Below, one piece after another: positions 54,408 through 62,372 of a stretch of 64,000 bases of DNA. How positions within the stretch are numbered: position 1 is the stretch's first letter; each line of letters begins with the position of its first letter. The notes beneath the pieces are model-generated. The model did not search any database and was not told where the DNA came from. It saw only the letters and a list, made by a program, of their open reading frames with translations. The stretch covers positions 248,001-312,000 of the forward strand of contig NZ_JOEC01000001.1 of the NCBI RefSeq assembly GCF_000718085.1, given 5' to 3'. A program made the translations under genes and the position numbers. Source of the stretch: Mycetocola saprophilus (GTDB lineage Bacteria > Actinomycetota > Actinomycetes > Actinomycetales > Microbacteriaceae).

Positions 54408-55208
54408 GTGCTAGATAATCCCCGTGCCCCCCGTATCCGTGCCGTCGCAAGGCTTGGCCGTCGTGCCGTGCGTGAAGAGACCGGCCTCTTCCTGCTCGAG
54501 GGCCCGCAGGCGGTTGTCGAAGCGCTGACCTACCGCCCCGAGGTCATGCTTGAGCTGTACGTGACCCCCACCGCGCTGGAGCGCTACACCGATCTCGGTG
54601 AGGCCGCGGTTGCCGCCGGGATGGACGTCGAGTTTGTGAGCGAAGAGGTCATCAACGCGATGGCCGACACCGTGACCCCGCAGGGCGTCATCGCTGTCGC
54701 CCGCCAGTTCCCGACCTCCGCCAAGGACATCTTCCGCGACGAGCCCAAGCTCATCGCGATCCTCGAGGAGGTCCGCGACCCGGGCAACCTCGGGACCATC
54801 ATCCGTGCCGCCGACGCCGCCGGCGCCGACGGCGTGATCCTCACCGGACGCAGCGTCGACCTCTACAACCCCAAGGTGGTGCGCTCCACCACCGGATCGC
54901 TGTTCCACCTGCCCGTCGCCGTGGGCCTGGAACTCCCCGACGTCCTGCTGCTGGCCCGCGAGGCCGGCGTGTCCGTGATTGCCGCGGACATCAAGGGTGA
55001 CTCGCTCCTCGACGTCCGCAACAGCGGTGTCCTCGCAGAGCCGACCGCCTGGCTGTTTGGCAACGAGGCACGCGGCCTCACCGATGAAAACCTTGCCCGC
55101 GCCGAGCGCGCGGTGAGCGTGCCGATCTTTGGTGCCGCCGAGTCGATGAACCTGGCCACCGCGGCCTCGGTCTGCCTCTACGAGAGTGCCTTCGCGCAGC
55201 GCTCCTAG
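54408..55208 (+). CDS. TrmH/SpoU-family RNA 2'-O-methyltransferase
   Basis: A 266-aa SPOUT methyltransferase. An N-terminal substrate-binding region (GLFLLEGPQAVVEAL) precedes the SpoU domain with motifs RDPGNLGTIIRAADA, LFGNEARGL and SVPIFGAAESMNLATAASV. These proteins methylate rRNA or tRNA ribose; the position between rplT and pheS is typical. TAGAAT (54396-54401) is 6 nt before GTG 54408, so it is likely leaderless. Confidence 0.93.
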   Translation: MLDNPRAPRIRAVARLGRRAVREETGLFLLEGPQAVVEALTYRPEVMLELYVTPTALERYTDLGEAAVAAGMDVEFVSEEVINAMADTVTPQGVIAVARQFPTSAKDIFRDEPKLIAILEEVRDPGNLGTIIRAADAAGADGVILTGRSVDLYNPKVVRSTTGSLFHLPVAVGLELPDVLLLAREAGVSVIAADIKGDSLLDVRNSGVLAEPTAWLFGNEARGLTDENLARAERAVSVPIFGAAESMNLATAASVCLYESAFAQRS

Positions 55209-55221
55209 GCCTCCGCACCCT

Positions 55222-55257
55222 CGCGAGCCACCCCGCAGTTTTGCGGGGTGGCTCGCG
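55222..55257 (+). terminator. Hairpin after the SpoU methyltransferase
   Basis: A perfect 16-bp stem (55222-55237 and 55242-55257) with the loop GTTT, 13 nt after the stop. Confidence 0.87.
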
Positions 55258-55361
55258 GCGTTTGTGGATCCGATCAAAGGCGGACGCATGATATGCGACA
55301 CGCTCTATTCCCAGTGGTGACAGGCTCGGGTACTGCCCGTACTCCGACGTAACGTGAGCGT

Positions 55362-56156
55362 ATGGAGTCGATGTCGATACCGAGGTTTACCCGTGTCTCA
55401 CGCAGTGGGTGTGAGGCGCCGCTGCTTGCGCTCTCCGCGGTCACCACGCACACCGCCGAACGTCGAGTGCTCAACGGCGTCAATCTGACCATTTCGCGTG
55501 GCGAAGCCGTTGCGGTGTTGGGCCTGGATGCGGCCGATGGATCGCAGCTGTGCCGGATCGTCAACGGCAGCGAGCACTGCGATTCCGGGCAGGTTTTGGT
55601 CGATGGCCGACCGATCCCCGGCGGGCGACATGAACGGGAGCTGCTGCGCGCAGACCTGGGTCTTATTTCTCCCCGACACGACCCGAATCCCCGGATGAGT
55701 GTGATCGAGAGTGTCACCCGCGGGCAGATTCGGACTCGGGGGATCTCGCCGATTCGTGCCTTCGAACGAGCGCGGGCACTCCTGGCCCGGGCTGGTGTCT
55801 TGGGCCATGACCGGGAGGATGTCGCTGAACTGTCGGTATCGGGGCGTCGCCGGGTGCAGCTTGCCCGCGCCCTGGCCCTCGAACCGCGCCTCCTGCTGCT
55901 AGACGATGTCACTCGGGGGCTTGATGCATACACGTATCGAGACGTAATCGATCTGGTCGACGGGGCTCGAACCGAGGGGATCGCACTCCTGGTCGTGACC
56001 GATGACCTGCGTTTTGTGCGTGCGACCGCCACGCGGATCGTGGTGCTGTGCGGGGGACTGGTTGTCGAAGACCAGGCCGCGGACGATTTTTTCCTCCATC
56101 CGGTGTCCGTCTCGGCACGAGAAATTGTGGCCGGTTTTGCCGCCCCGGGGGCGTAA
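55362..56156 (+). CDS. Degenerate (pseudo-)ATPase of the polar amino-acid ABC family
   Basis: A 264-aa intact protein that aligns end to end with the functional ATPase encoded 230 nt downstream, but each ATP-handling motif is changed. Walker A is GLDAADGSQ (residues 54-62) with no Lys; the Q-loop Gln is Pro (LISPRHD); the signature is LSVSGRRRV rather than LSGGQ; Walker B ends LLLLDDVTRGLD with Asp for Glu; and the H-loop His is Asp (VVTDDL). ATG 55362 has TAACGT (55350-55355) 6 nt before it. The open frame with no stop or frameshift suggests selection. It may be a regulatory partner, or a decaying duplicate. Confidence 0.85.
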   Translation: MESMSIPRFTRVSRSGCEAPLLALSAVTTHTAERRVLNGVNLTISRGEAVAVLGLDAADGSQLCRIVNGSEHCDSGQVLVDGRPIPGGRHERELLRADLGLISPRHDPNPRMSVIESVTRGQIRTRGISPIRAFERARALLARAGVLGHDREDVAELSVSGRRRVQLARALALEPRLLLLDDVTRGLDAYTYRDVIDLVDGARTEGIALLVVTDDLRFVRATATRIVVLCGGLVVEDQAADDFFLHPVSVSAREIVAGFAAPGA

Positions 56157-56385
56157 CGCAGTTGGCAGAAGCCCGCGAATTCCCGGGAATCTGAGCGTGT
56201 TCGGCGCACAAAACTTTTCGGACAAATGCATGCCAAAAACAGTATATATATCGGATTTCACCTCAAATATGGAAGAAGTCCGAACAAAATAAGCATCTGA
56301 TCAGCCCGTTGTATAACGGTCACAAATAGGTAACAAGCGTGTTTATTCGTGTCGTTTGAGTGGGCACACTGACTAGCGTGAGGGC
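56157..56385 (+). other. AT-rich gap between the degenerate ATPase and the importer operon
   Basis: A 229-nt region distinctly richer in A/T than its surroundings, with ATATATAT near 56243, an imperfect inverted repeat (TCGGATTT... AAGTCCGA, about 56252-56284) and GTTGTATAACGG near 56310. TAGCGT (56374-56379) lies 6 nt before the next ATG. Probably the control region of the glutamate importer. Confidence 0.45.
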
Positions 56386-57174
56386 ATGGAACCAACGTTG
56401 ATACCCCAAACCACCAGCGTTCCGATCGTCGGCCGCGGAGAACCCCTCGTGGTGCTCTCCGATGTCAACAAGCACTATGGCGATCTGCACGTTCTCAAAA
56501 ACATCTCCACGTCGGTTGCACGCGGTGAGGTCGTGGTCGTGATCGGGCCCTCGGGGTCCGGGAAGTCCACGTTCTGCCGGGCGATCAACCGTCTGGAAAC
56601 CATCGACAGTGGCACGATCACGATCGACGGCAAGCAGTTGCCCGAGGAGGGGGCGGGGCTCGCCAAGCTCCGCGCCGATGTGGGCATGGTGTTCCAGTCC
56701 TTCAATCTCTTCGCCCATAAAACCGTGCTGGAAAACGTGACCCTGGGCCCCATCCGGGTGAAAAAGATGTCGACCAAACAGGCGAACGAGCGGGCAATGA
56801 CGCTGCTGGAACGCGTGGGTGTGGCCAATCAGGCCAATAAGCTGCCCGCCCAGCTCTCCGGCGGTCAGCAGCAGCGCGTCGCGATCGCCCGATCGTTGGC
56901 GATGAGTCCGAAGCTGATCCTGATGGACGAGCCCACCTCGGCGCTCGACCCGGAAATGATCAACGAGGTCCTCGATGTCATGGTGGAGCTCGCCAAGGAG
57001 GGCATGACGATGATCGTGGTGACCCACGAGATGGGCTTTGCCCGCAAGGCTGCCGACCGCGTGCTGTTCATGGCGGACGGCGAAATCGTCGAGGACGAAA
57101 CCCCGGAAACCTTCTTCACCAACCCCTCATCCGAGCGTGCGCGCGACTTCCTCGCCAAGATTCTCGACCGGTAA
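56386..57174 (+). CDS. gluA: Glutamate-type ABC transporter ATPase
   Basis: A 262-aa ATPase of the GluA/GlnQ family: Walker A GPSGSGKST near residue 54, Q-loop VFQSFNLF, signature LSGGQQQRVAIARSLA, Walker B LILMDEPTSALD and H-loop THEM all intact. ATG 56386. It is followed 22 nt later by the binding-protein gene, in the gluA-gluB-gluC-gluD order known in corynebacteria. Amino-acid specificity (glutamate rather than glutamine or others) is inferred from order and similarity. Confidence 0.93.
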   Translation: MEPTLIPQTTSVPIVGRGEPLVVLSDVNKHYGDLHVLKNISTSVARGEVVVVIGPSGSGKSTFCRAINRLETIDSGTITIDGKQLPEEGAGLAKLRADVGMVFQSFNLFAHKTVLENVTLGPIRVKKMSTKQANERAMTLLERVGVANQANKLPAQLSGGQQQRVAIARSLAMSPKLILMDEPTSALDPEMINEVLDVMVELAKEGMTMIVVTHEMGFARKAADRVLFMADGEIVEDETPETFFTNPSSERARDFLAKILDR

Positions 57175-57196
57175 CACCACAGCAAAGGAGCCACTC

Positions 57197-58081
57197 ATGA
57201 AGCGTTCGAAAGTATCTCTTGTAGCCCTCGCCGCGGCCTCGGCCCTCCTCTTCACAGCCTGTTCCACCTCCGACGGCGGCAACGCCGGCGGCAGCGGGGG
57301 AGGCTCCGGGGACAACCCCACCGTGGTAGAAAACCCCACCTTCGAGGCGGGAACCACGATGGAGAAGCTCGCTAAGGCCGGCAAAATCACCGTCGGGGTG
57401 AAGTTTGATCAGCCGCTGTTCGGTGAGAAGGGCCTCAACGGGGCCGAGGGTTTCGATGTTGAAATCGCTAAGATCATCGCCGGCCAGCTGGGTATTCCCG
57501 CCGACAAGATCGAATGGAAGGAAGCGGTTTCGATCAACCGCGAGCCGTTTATCCAAAAGGGCGAGGTTGACATGGTGGTCGCCACGTACACGATCAACGA
57601 CAAGCGCAAGGAAGTTATCGACTTTGCCGGTCCGTACTATATTGCCGGACAGTCGCTGCTGGTTAAGGCAGATAACAACGACATCAAGTCCGAAAAGGAC
57701 ATCGTGGGTAAGCCCGTGTGCTCGGTGACCGGATCCACCCCGGCCGAAAACCTCGCCAAGCTCGGCGCCGACCCGGTCCTCACCGACGCCTACAGTAACT
57801 GCCTTGAGCCGCTGCGTTCGGGGAAGGTCGTGGCGGTCTCGACCGACAACGTGATCCTCGCCGGCCTCGCGGCCAAGAACGAAGGCGAGTTCAAGCTTGC
57901 CGGTGACCTCTTCACCAAGGAGCCCTACGGCATTGGCTTGAAGAAGGGCGATACCGCGTTCAAGGACTTCATCAATAAGGCCCTGGAGGAGTCGTATAAG
58001 GACGGCGCCTATAAGAAGGCCTGGGAATCGACCGCGGGCAAGATCCTGCCGTTTGTTGAGGGACCCAAGATCACCGAATAG
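57197..58081 (+). CDS. gluB: Glutamate-type ABC transporter substrate-binding lipoprotein
   Basis: A 294-aa family-3 binding protein. A lipoprotein signal with lipobox FTAC (Cys near residue 22) and Gly/Ser linker is followed by ITVGVKFDQPLFGEKG, GFDVEIAKIIAGQLGI and the NREPFIQKGEVDMVVATYTI ligand region. AAAGGAG lies 6 nt before ATG 57197. A strong hairpin follows the gene. Confidence 0.94.
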   Translation: MKRSKVSLVALAAASALLFTACSTSDGGNAGGSGGGSGDNPTVVENPTFEAGTTMEKLAKAGKITVGVKFDQPLFGEKGLNGAEGFDVEIAKIIAGQLGIPADKIEWKEAVSINREPFIQKGEVDMVVATYTINDKRKEVIDFAGPYYIAGQSLLVKADNNDIKSEKDIVGKPVCSVTGSTPAENLAKLGADPVLTDAYSNCLEPLRSGKVVAVSTDNVILAGLAAKNEGEFKLAGDLFTKEPYGIGLKKGDTAFKDFINKALEESYKDGAYKKAWESTAGKILPFVEGPKITE

Positions 58082-58087
58082 CCCCAC

Positions 58088-58129
58088 AACAGCTGTTCTG
58101 CGGGGCGAACACCCCGCAGAACAGCTGTT
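58088..58129 (+). terminator. 18-bp hairpin between binding protein and permease genes
   Basis: A perfect 18-bp stem (58088-58105 and 58112-58129) with a 6-nt loop lies between gluB and gluC, followed by TCCCCCTC. It would limit read-through or protect the 3' end, giving more binding protein than permease. Confidence 0.8.
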
Positions 58130-58152
58130 TCCCCCTCGAAAGGAGGCGGTGA

Positions 58153-58800
58153 ATGAACGTTATTATTGACAACCTCGATCGATACTTTTCGGGCTTTGTA
58201 CTCACCCTGCAGCTGTTTGTGGTCGCGGGGATCGCGGCGTTGATTATCGGCACGGTCGTTGCGATCATGCGGATCTCGCCGGTGGGAGCGCTGCGCACCT
58301 TCGCGACGGTATACACCGAGGTGGTGCGAAACACCCCGCTGACCCTGATCCTGTTTTTCTTCGCGTTTGTGGCCCCGCAGCTGGGGCTCGGCCTGGACTA
58401 TAAGTTCCTGGCGATGATCGGCCTGAGTCTCTACACCTCCCCGTTTGTGGCCGAGGCGCTGCGCTCGGGGGTCAACGGCGTGCCGATCGGGCAGGCCGAG
58501 GCTGCCCGGAGTATTGGGCTGGGATTTGGCCAGACCGTGACCCAGGTGGTGCTGCCCCAGGCGGTGCGGATGACCATTCCGCCACTGATCAACGTGATGA
58601 TCGCGCTGGTCAAGAACACCTCGGTGGCCGGTGGATTCTTTGTGGCCGAGCTGGTCACCATCGGTAAGGAACTGGCCAACGCCAACGGGAACGCGGTGAT
58701 CCCGGTTCTGCTGGGTGTGGCCACGTTCTACCTGTTGATTACGATTCCGCTGGGCATCCTGGCCGGATACTTGGAGAAGAAGTGGGCGGTGTCGCGATGA
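58153..58800 (+). CDS. gluC: Glutamate-type ABC transporter permease GluC
   Basis: A 215-aa permease with about five transmembrane segments and the family phrases TEVVRNTPLTLILFFFAF and EALRSGVNGVPIGQAEAARS. AAAGGAGG precedes ATG 58153. The TGA overlaps the ATG of the next permease. Confidence 0.93.
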   Translation: MNVIIDNLDRYFSGFVLTLQLFVVAGIAALIIGTVVAIMRISPVGALRTFATVYTEVVRNTPLTLILFFFAFVAPQLGLGLDYKFLAMIGLSLYTSPFVAEALRSGVNGVPIGQAEAARSIGLGFGQTVTQVVLPQAVRMTIPPLINVMIALVKNTSVAGGFFVAELVTIGKELANANGNAVIPVLLGVATFYLLITIPLGILAGYLEKKWAVSR

Positions 58801-59708
58801 GTGGATCCTCTGTTCTGTTTGATGCGCCCGGTCCCAAGGCTCGGCGTCGCTCGCGCATCACCTCGGTGATCGTGACGCTCGTGGTCATCGGCGGGCTCGC
58901 CGCCATCGGGATTGTGCTTGGACAGCCTCGCGAAGCAGCCGGTGGGATTACCCTGCCCGGAGTCTGGGATGCCTCACGCTGGGATGTTGTCACGAACCCT
59001 GCCCTCTGGTCACAAATCGGCGGCGGTGTGCTGAACACGCTCAAGGCGGCGCTCGTCGCGGCAGCGCTTGCGTTGGTTCTGGGTGTCGTTTTCGCGCTGC
59101 TGCGCACGGCGCGCACTCGATGGGTGCGTGTCCCGGCGACCATTGTGCTGGAGTTCCTTCGAGGCATGCCCGTGCTGTTGATGATGCTTTTCATCTTGCT
59201 GGCATTCTCCAGTGGTTCCTATCTGGCCGTGGTTCTCGGGCTGGGTCTCTATAACGGCGCGATCATCGGGGAGGCGCTGCGCGCCGGCATCGCCTCGCTG
59301 CCCAAGGGACAGCGAGAGGCCGGGCTGAGCATCGGGCTGACACCCTTTGCTACCCGGATGCGAATCGAGTTTCCGCAGGCATTTAGGCAGATGCTCCCGA
59401 TCGTCGTGGCCCAACTTGTGGTGCTGCTCAAGGACACCTCGCTGGGATTCATCGTCGGTTACCCGGAGCTGATCCGCACCACGATGAACAACCTCGGAAG
59501 CGCCCTGGGCAATAAGTACCTGTTCACGCTGTTCATCATCACCCTGGTCATCTACCTGGTAATGAACCTGCTGCTCTCGGCCTTTGCACGCTGGCTGGCC
59601 CGGCGCTCGGACCGTGCGCAGCGCGGCGGTGCCGAACCCGAAAAGCCCGGTGGCGGAGACGCCCCGGGCGCGGAGCCCGGTCCCGCGGCCGCCGTACAGG
59701 CGAGGTAG
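58797..59708 (+). CDS. gluD: Glutamate-type ABC transporter permease GluD
   Basis: A 303-aa permease. The phrases VLEFLRGMPVLLMMLFILLA and EALRAGIASLPKGQREAGLS mark the family's permease core. The C-terminus carries a Gly/Ala/Pro-rich cytoplasmic tail of about 40 residues. ATG 58797 overlaps gluC. Confidence 0.93.
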   Translation: MSGSSVLFDAPGPKARRRSRITSVIVTLVVIGGLAAIGIVLGQPREAAGGITLPGVWDASRWDVVTNPALWSQIGGGVLNTLKAALVAAALALVLGVVFALLRTARTRWVRVPATIVLEFLRGMPVLLMMLFILLAFSSGSYLAVVLGLGLYNGAIIGEALRAGIASLPKGQREAGLSIGLTPFATRMRIEFPQAFRQMLPIVVAQLVVLLKDTSLGFIVGYPELIRTTMNNLGSALGNKYLFTLFIITLVIYLVMNLLLSAFARWLARRSDRAQRGGAEPEKPGGGDAPGAEPGPAAAVQAR

Positions 59709-60029
59709 GTACAGAAGTAACTGCACATGACACGGTAAATTAGCGCCGCCAAGGTTGATTTCTTGGCGGCGCTAATGGATCTAGCTAGTAGGTTGTCCCA
59801 ATCATGTAACGACCAGTGAATCGAAGCCTAAACAAATCAACCAGTCTTGTTTGATTCGACTGTCTGCGTTCACATCTCGATCCCAGACTGAGCGAGTAGC
59901 GTCCACGCCAACGTCAACGCTAATCGATCTGACCACGTCAATTCGATTTTCTCCCCAACGTGAATGTGACGATTCAAAGCTCTAAGGCCCCCTCCTTAGG
60001 CTAACTTCACAGATACAAGGAGAAGTCTG
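59709..60029 (+). other. 321-nt intergenic region after gluD
   Basis: Apart from the hairpin at 59741-59776 I see no gene. The GC content falls sharply compared with the flanking operon. AAGGAG before ATG 60030 belongs to the next gene; a clear promoter was not identified. Confidence 0.6.
59741..59776 (+). terminator. Hairpin after gluD
   Basis: A perfect 14-bp stem (59741-59754 and 59763-59776) with an 8-nt loop, 32 nt after the stop; no T-tract. Confidence 0.82.
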
Positions 60030-61139
60030 ATGCATTTTGTCAAAAGACCAGGACTCGTTTTATCACTGAGTTCCGTCATCGTTATGGGGGTCATATTGGC
60101 TTCCGCAACTCCCTCGCTCGCATCTTCGCCGGAAAGCGAGGCCGTGTCCGAGTTGAAAAATATTCCCGCAGAGCTCAAACTTTCGAGCTCCGCACAGGCC
60201 TCGTTAGATTTCGCTTCCAGTGATGGGAACACGACTCTCTCATCTAGAGGTTTTGAAGGTTCTACCACCAGAGTGACAATTTCTACTGGGACGGAAAGTC
60301 AGGGCAGGGTCGTAGTTCTCGAAGGTAAAAAGACCGCAGAACACCAGGTGGAAGGCTATGAGGTTTTGAAACGAGAAGATACCGGCGTCTCGACCTTTGC
60401 TAAAGCAATTGATGGTGGAGCTCAGATTATCTTCTCGGGTAAAAACAAAGCGGCTACTGAGAAATTCACGTTGCAATTCGAGCAGCAAATTACGTCAATT
60501 GATTCGCTTGGGGAAGGCTTCCAAAGTGTGGTTTTCTCGGATGGGACTGCGCTCGTTATTCAACCGGCGTGGGCCTTTGATGCATCGGGCCGGGCACTCG
60601 AGACCAAGTACGAGTATTCGGGACAGAGCCTGCGTCAGCGCGTTGAAGTAAACGCAGACACCAAGTTTCCGGTTTCGGCAGACCCTGCCTGGAGCTATCA
60701 GCATGAGGCTGGAGTTGGAGGAACCACTCCTACTCAAGCTCGTGATGCGCTCAATCAGCCCGGGCGCTTCAACCAAATATTCCCCGTAGATGGTGCCCCT
60801 GCAAGCATCCCCTCTTCGGGACAGCTGCTGCCCCTGACAGTCACTCTTGTGGGGCCGATTACTGCAAACTTCAACTGCACATTTGGCTCTCAGTCTTATA
60901 GCAACGAAGGCAGCGACGAATTTTGGTCATTTGGACTGAACGCGACGCAAGACCATGTGGATGGTGCTGGCTCGACCATTCGCTTTTCTGTATCGAAGTC
61001 GCATGGGGACGGATCTAAGCGGCTACTCGTGTATGCGAAGATAATTCGTTCTGACCCTCTGGGCATCGGACGACAGGCATACAAAGACGGCGCGGTGCAA
61101 AAATGGAATCAGTTTGCCTCGAACCTCAGTGCAATTTAG
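60030..61139 (+). CDS. Secreted protein of unknown function, AT-richer than its surroundings
   Basis: A 369-aa protein with an N-terminal signal peptide (MHFVKRPGLVLSLSSVIVMG, predicted cleavage near residue 32 after ATPSLAS). No catalytic motif recognised. A phrase FPVSADPAWSYQHE, of a kind seen in secreted actinobacterial proteins, is in the centre (about residue 212). The C-terminal third contains a single Cys and WSFGLNATQDHVDG. Codon use is much less GC-biased than neighbours, suggesting recent transfer. AAGGAG lies about 7 nt before ATG 60030. It may be a secreted effector, enzyme or surface factor. Confidence 0.75.
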   Translation: MHFVKRPGLVLSLSSVIVMGVILASATPSLASSPESEAVSELKNIPAELKLSSSAQASLDFASSDGNTTLSSRGFEGSTTRVTISTGTESQGRVVVLEGKKTAEHQVEGYEVLKREDTGVSTFAKAIDGGAQIIFSGKNKAATEKFTLQFEQQITSIDSLGEGFQSVVFSDGTALVIQPAWAFDASGRALETKYEYSGQSLRQRVEVNADTKFPVSADPAWSYQHEAGVGGTTPTQARDALNQPGRFNQIFPVDGAPASIPSSGQLLPLTVTLVGPITANFNCTFGSQSYSNEGSDEFWSFGLNATQDHVDGAGSTIRFSVSKSHGDGSKRLLVYAKIIRSDPLGIGRQAYKDGAVQKWNQFASNLSAI

Positions 61140-61238
61140 CTACTTTCAGTAGCCACTTGCACTGGTGAGAGCCGACCGAAATTATCACTTTGCCGCCTGG
61201 CACGAGATGAAGCCCAGGAATCACATCGTGACGAACGC

Positions 61239-61279
61239 GAACGGCCCGCCCGGATGGATCCCCTCCGCGCGGGCCGTTC
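61239..61279 (+). terminator. Hairpin upstream of pheS
   Basis: GAACGGCCCGC (61239-61249) pairs with GCGGGCCGTTC (61269-61279), 19-nt loop. It lies 100 nt after the secreted-protein gene and 37 nt before the pheS -10, so it probably terminates the former. Confidence 0.6.
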
Positions 61280-61329
61280 CGGAGTTCTGGCCCCCGGCGG
61301 GCGGGAGAACCCGGGTAGAATGTGTTTTT

Positions 61330-62370
61330 GTGTCTGACCCTCAACTGATTACCGAAGAAAGCGTCGCCGCCGCGGTCGATGCGGCGCTCGCCGCCATTGC
61401 CGCCGCCGCCGACTCCACCGCACTCAAGCAGGCGCGTTCGGCCCACATGGCCGAGGGCTCGCCGCTGGCGAACCTCAACGCCGCCCTGCGCTCTGTGCCC
61501 AACGACCAGAAGGCCGCCTTTGGCAAGCTCGTGGGCCAGGCCCGCGGGCGTGTGAACGGTGCCTATGCCGCCGCCGAGGAGCGCATCGTCGCCGCCGAGG
61601 ATGCCGCCCGCCTGGCCGCCGAGACCGTGGATGTCACCGCGCTGCCCAGCCGCTACCGTGCCGGTGCCCGTCACCCGCTGGAGCTGCTGCGCGAGCGCGT
61701 GGAGGACATCTTCACCGGTATGGGGTGGGAGATCGCCGAGGGGCCCGAGGTCGAGAGCGAGTGGTTCAACTTTGACGCGCTGAACTTCGACGCCGATCAC
61801 CCCGCCCGCGCGATGCAGGACACCTTCTTTGTGGAGCCTCCCGAGGCTCACCTGGTCATGCGTACCCACACCTCTCCGGTGCAGGTGCGCACGATGCTCG
61901 ACCGTGAGGTGCCGATCTACGTGCTGGCCCCGGGCCGCGTGTACCGCACCGATGAGCTGGATGCCACCCACACTCCCGTGTTCACCCAGTTCGAAGGCCT
62001 TGCCGTGGACAAGGGTCTGACCATGGCCGACCTGCGTGGCACCCTGGACCACTTCGTGAAGTCGGTCTTCGGCGACGAGGCGAAGATCCGTCTGCGTCCG
62101 AGCTTCTTCCCGTTCACCGAGCCCAGCGCCGAGCTCGACTTCTGGCACCCCACCTTCAAGGGCGGCGCACGCTGGATCGAGTGGGGCGGCTGCGGCATGA
62201 TCCACCCCAACGTGCTGCGTGCGGCCGGAATCGACCCGGAAATCTACTCCGGTTTCGCCTTCGGTATGGGTGTGGAGCGCGGCCTGATGCTGCGCGACGG
62301 TGTACAGGACATGCGTGAAATGGTGGAGGGCGACGTGCGCTTCTCCCAGCAATTCGGAATGGTGGTGTAG
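61330..62370 (+). CDS. pheS: Phenylalanyl-tRNA synthetase alpha subunit
   Basis: A 346-aa class II synthetase subunit that forms an alpha2-beta2 enzyme with PheT. The N-terminal coiled coil is followed by the catalytic domain: motif 2 APGRVYRTDELDATHTP, then FFPFTEPSAELDFWHP, and motif 3 GFAFGMGVERGLML. GTG 61330 is chosen by alignment with the family N-terminus; TAGAAT (61316-61321) lies 8 nt upstream. pheT begins 2 nt after its stop. Confidence 0.97.
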   Translation: MSDPQLITEESVAAAVDAALAAIAAAADSTALKQARSAHMAEGSPLANLNAALRSVPNDQKAAFGKLVGQARGRVNGAYAAAEERIVAAEDAARLAAETVDVTALPSRYRAGARHPLELLRERVEDIFTGMGWEIAEGPEVESEWFNFDALNFDADHPARAMQDTFFVEPPEAHLVMRTHTSPVQVRTMLDREVPIYVLAPGRVYRTDELDATHTPVFTQFEGLAVDKGLTMADLRGTLDHFVKSVFGDEAKIRLRPSFFPFTEPSAELDFWHPTFKGGARWIEWGGCGMIHPNVLRAAGIDPEIYSGFAFGMGVERGLMLRDGVQDMREMVEGDVRFSQQFGMVV

Positions 62371-62372
62371 TC

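Noticed and set aside
59709..60029. tRNA gene or attachment site flanking the AT-rich secreted-protein gene
   Set aside because: No cloverleaf, no direct repeat at both ends and no integrase were found.
61140..61329. T-box or aminoacyl-tRNA-responsive leader before pheS
   Set aside because: Only a simple hairpin is seen; no T-box bulge sequence or specifier loop, and the -10 hexamer lies downstream of the stem.
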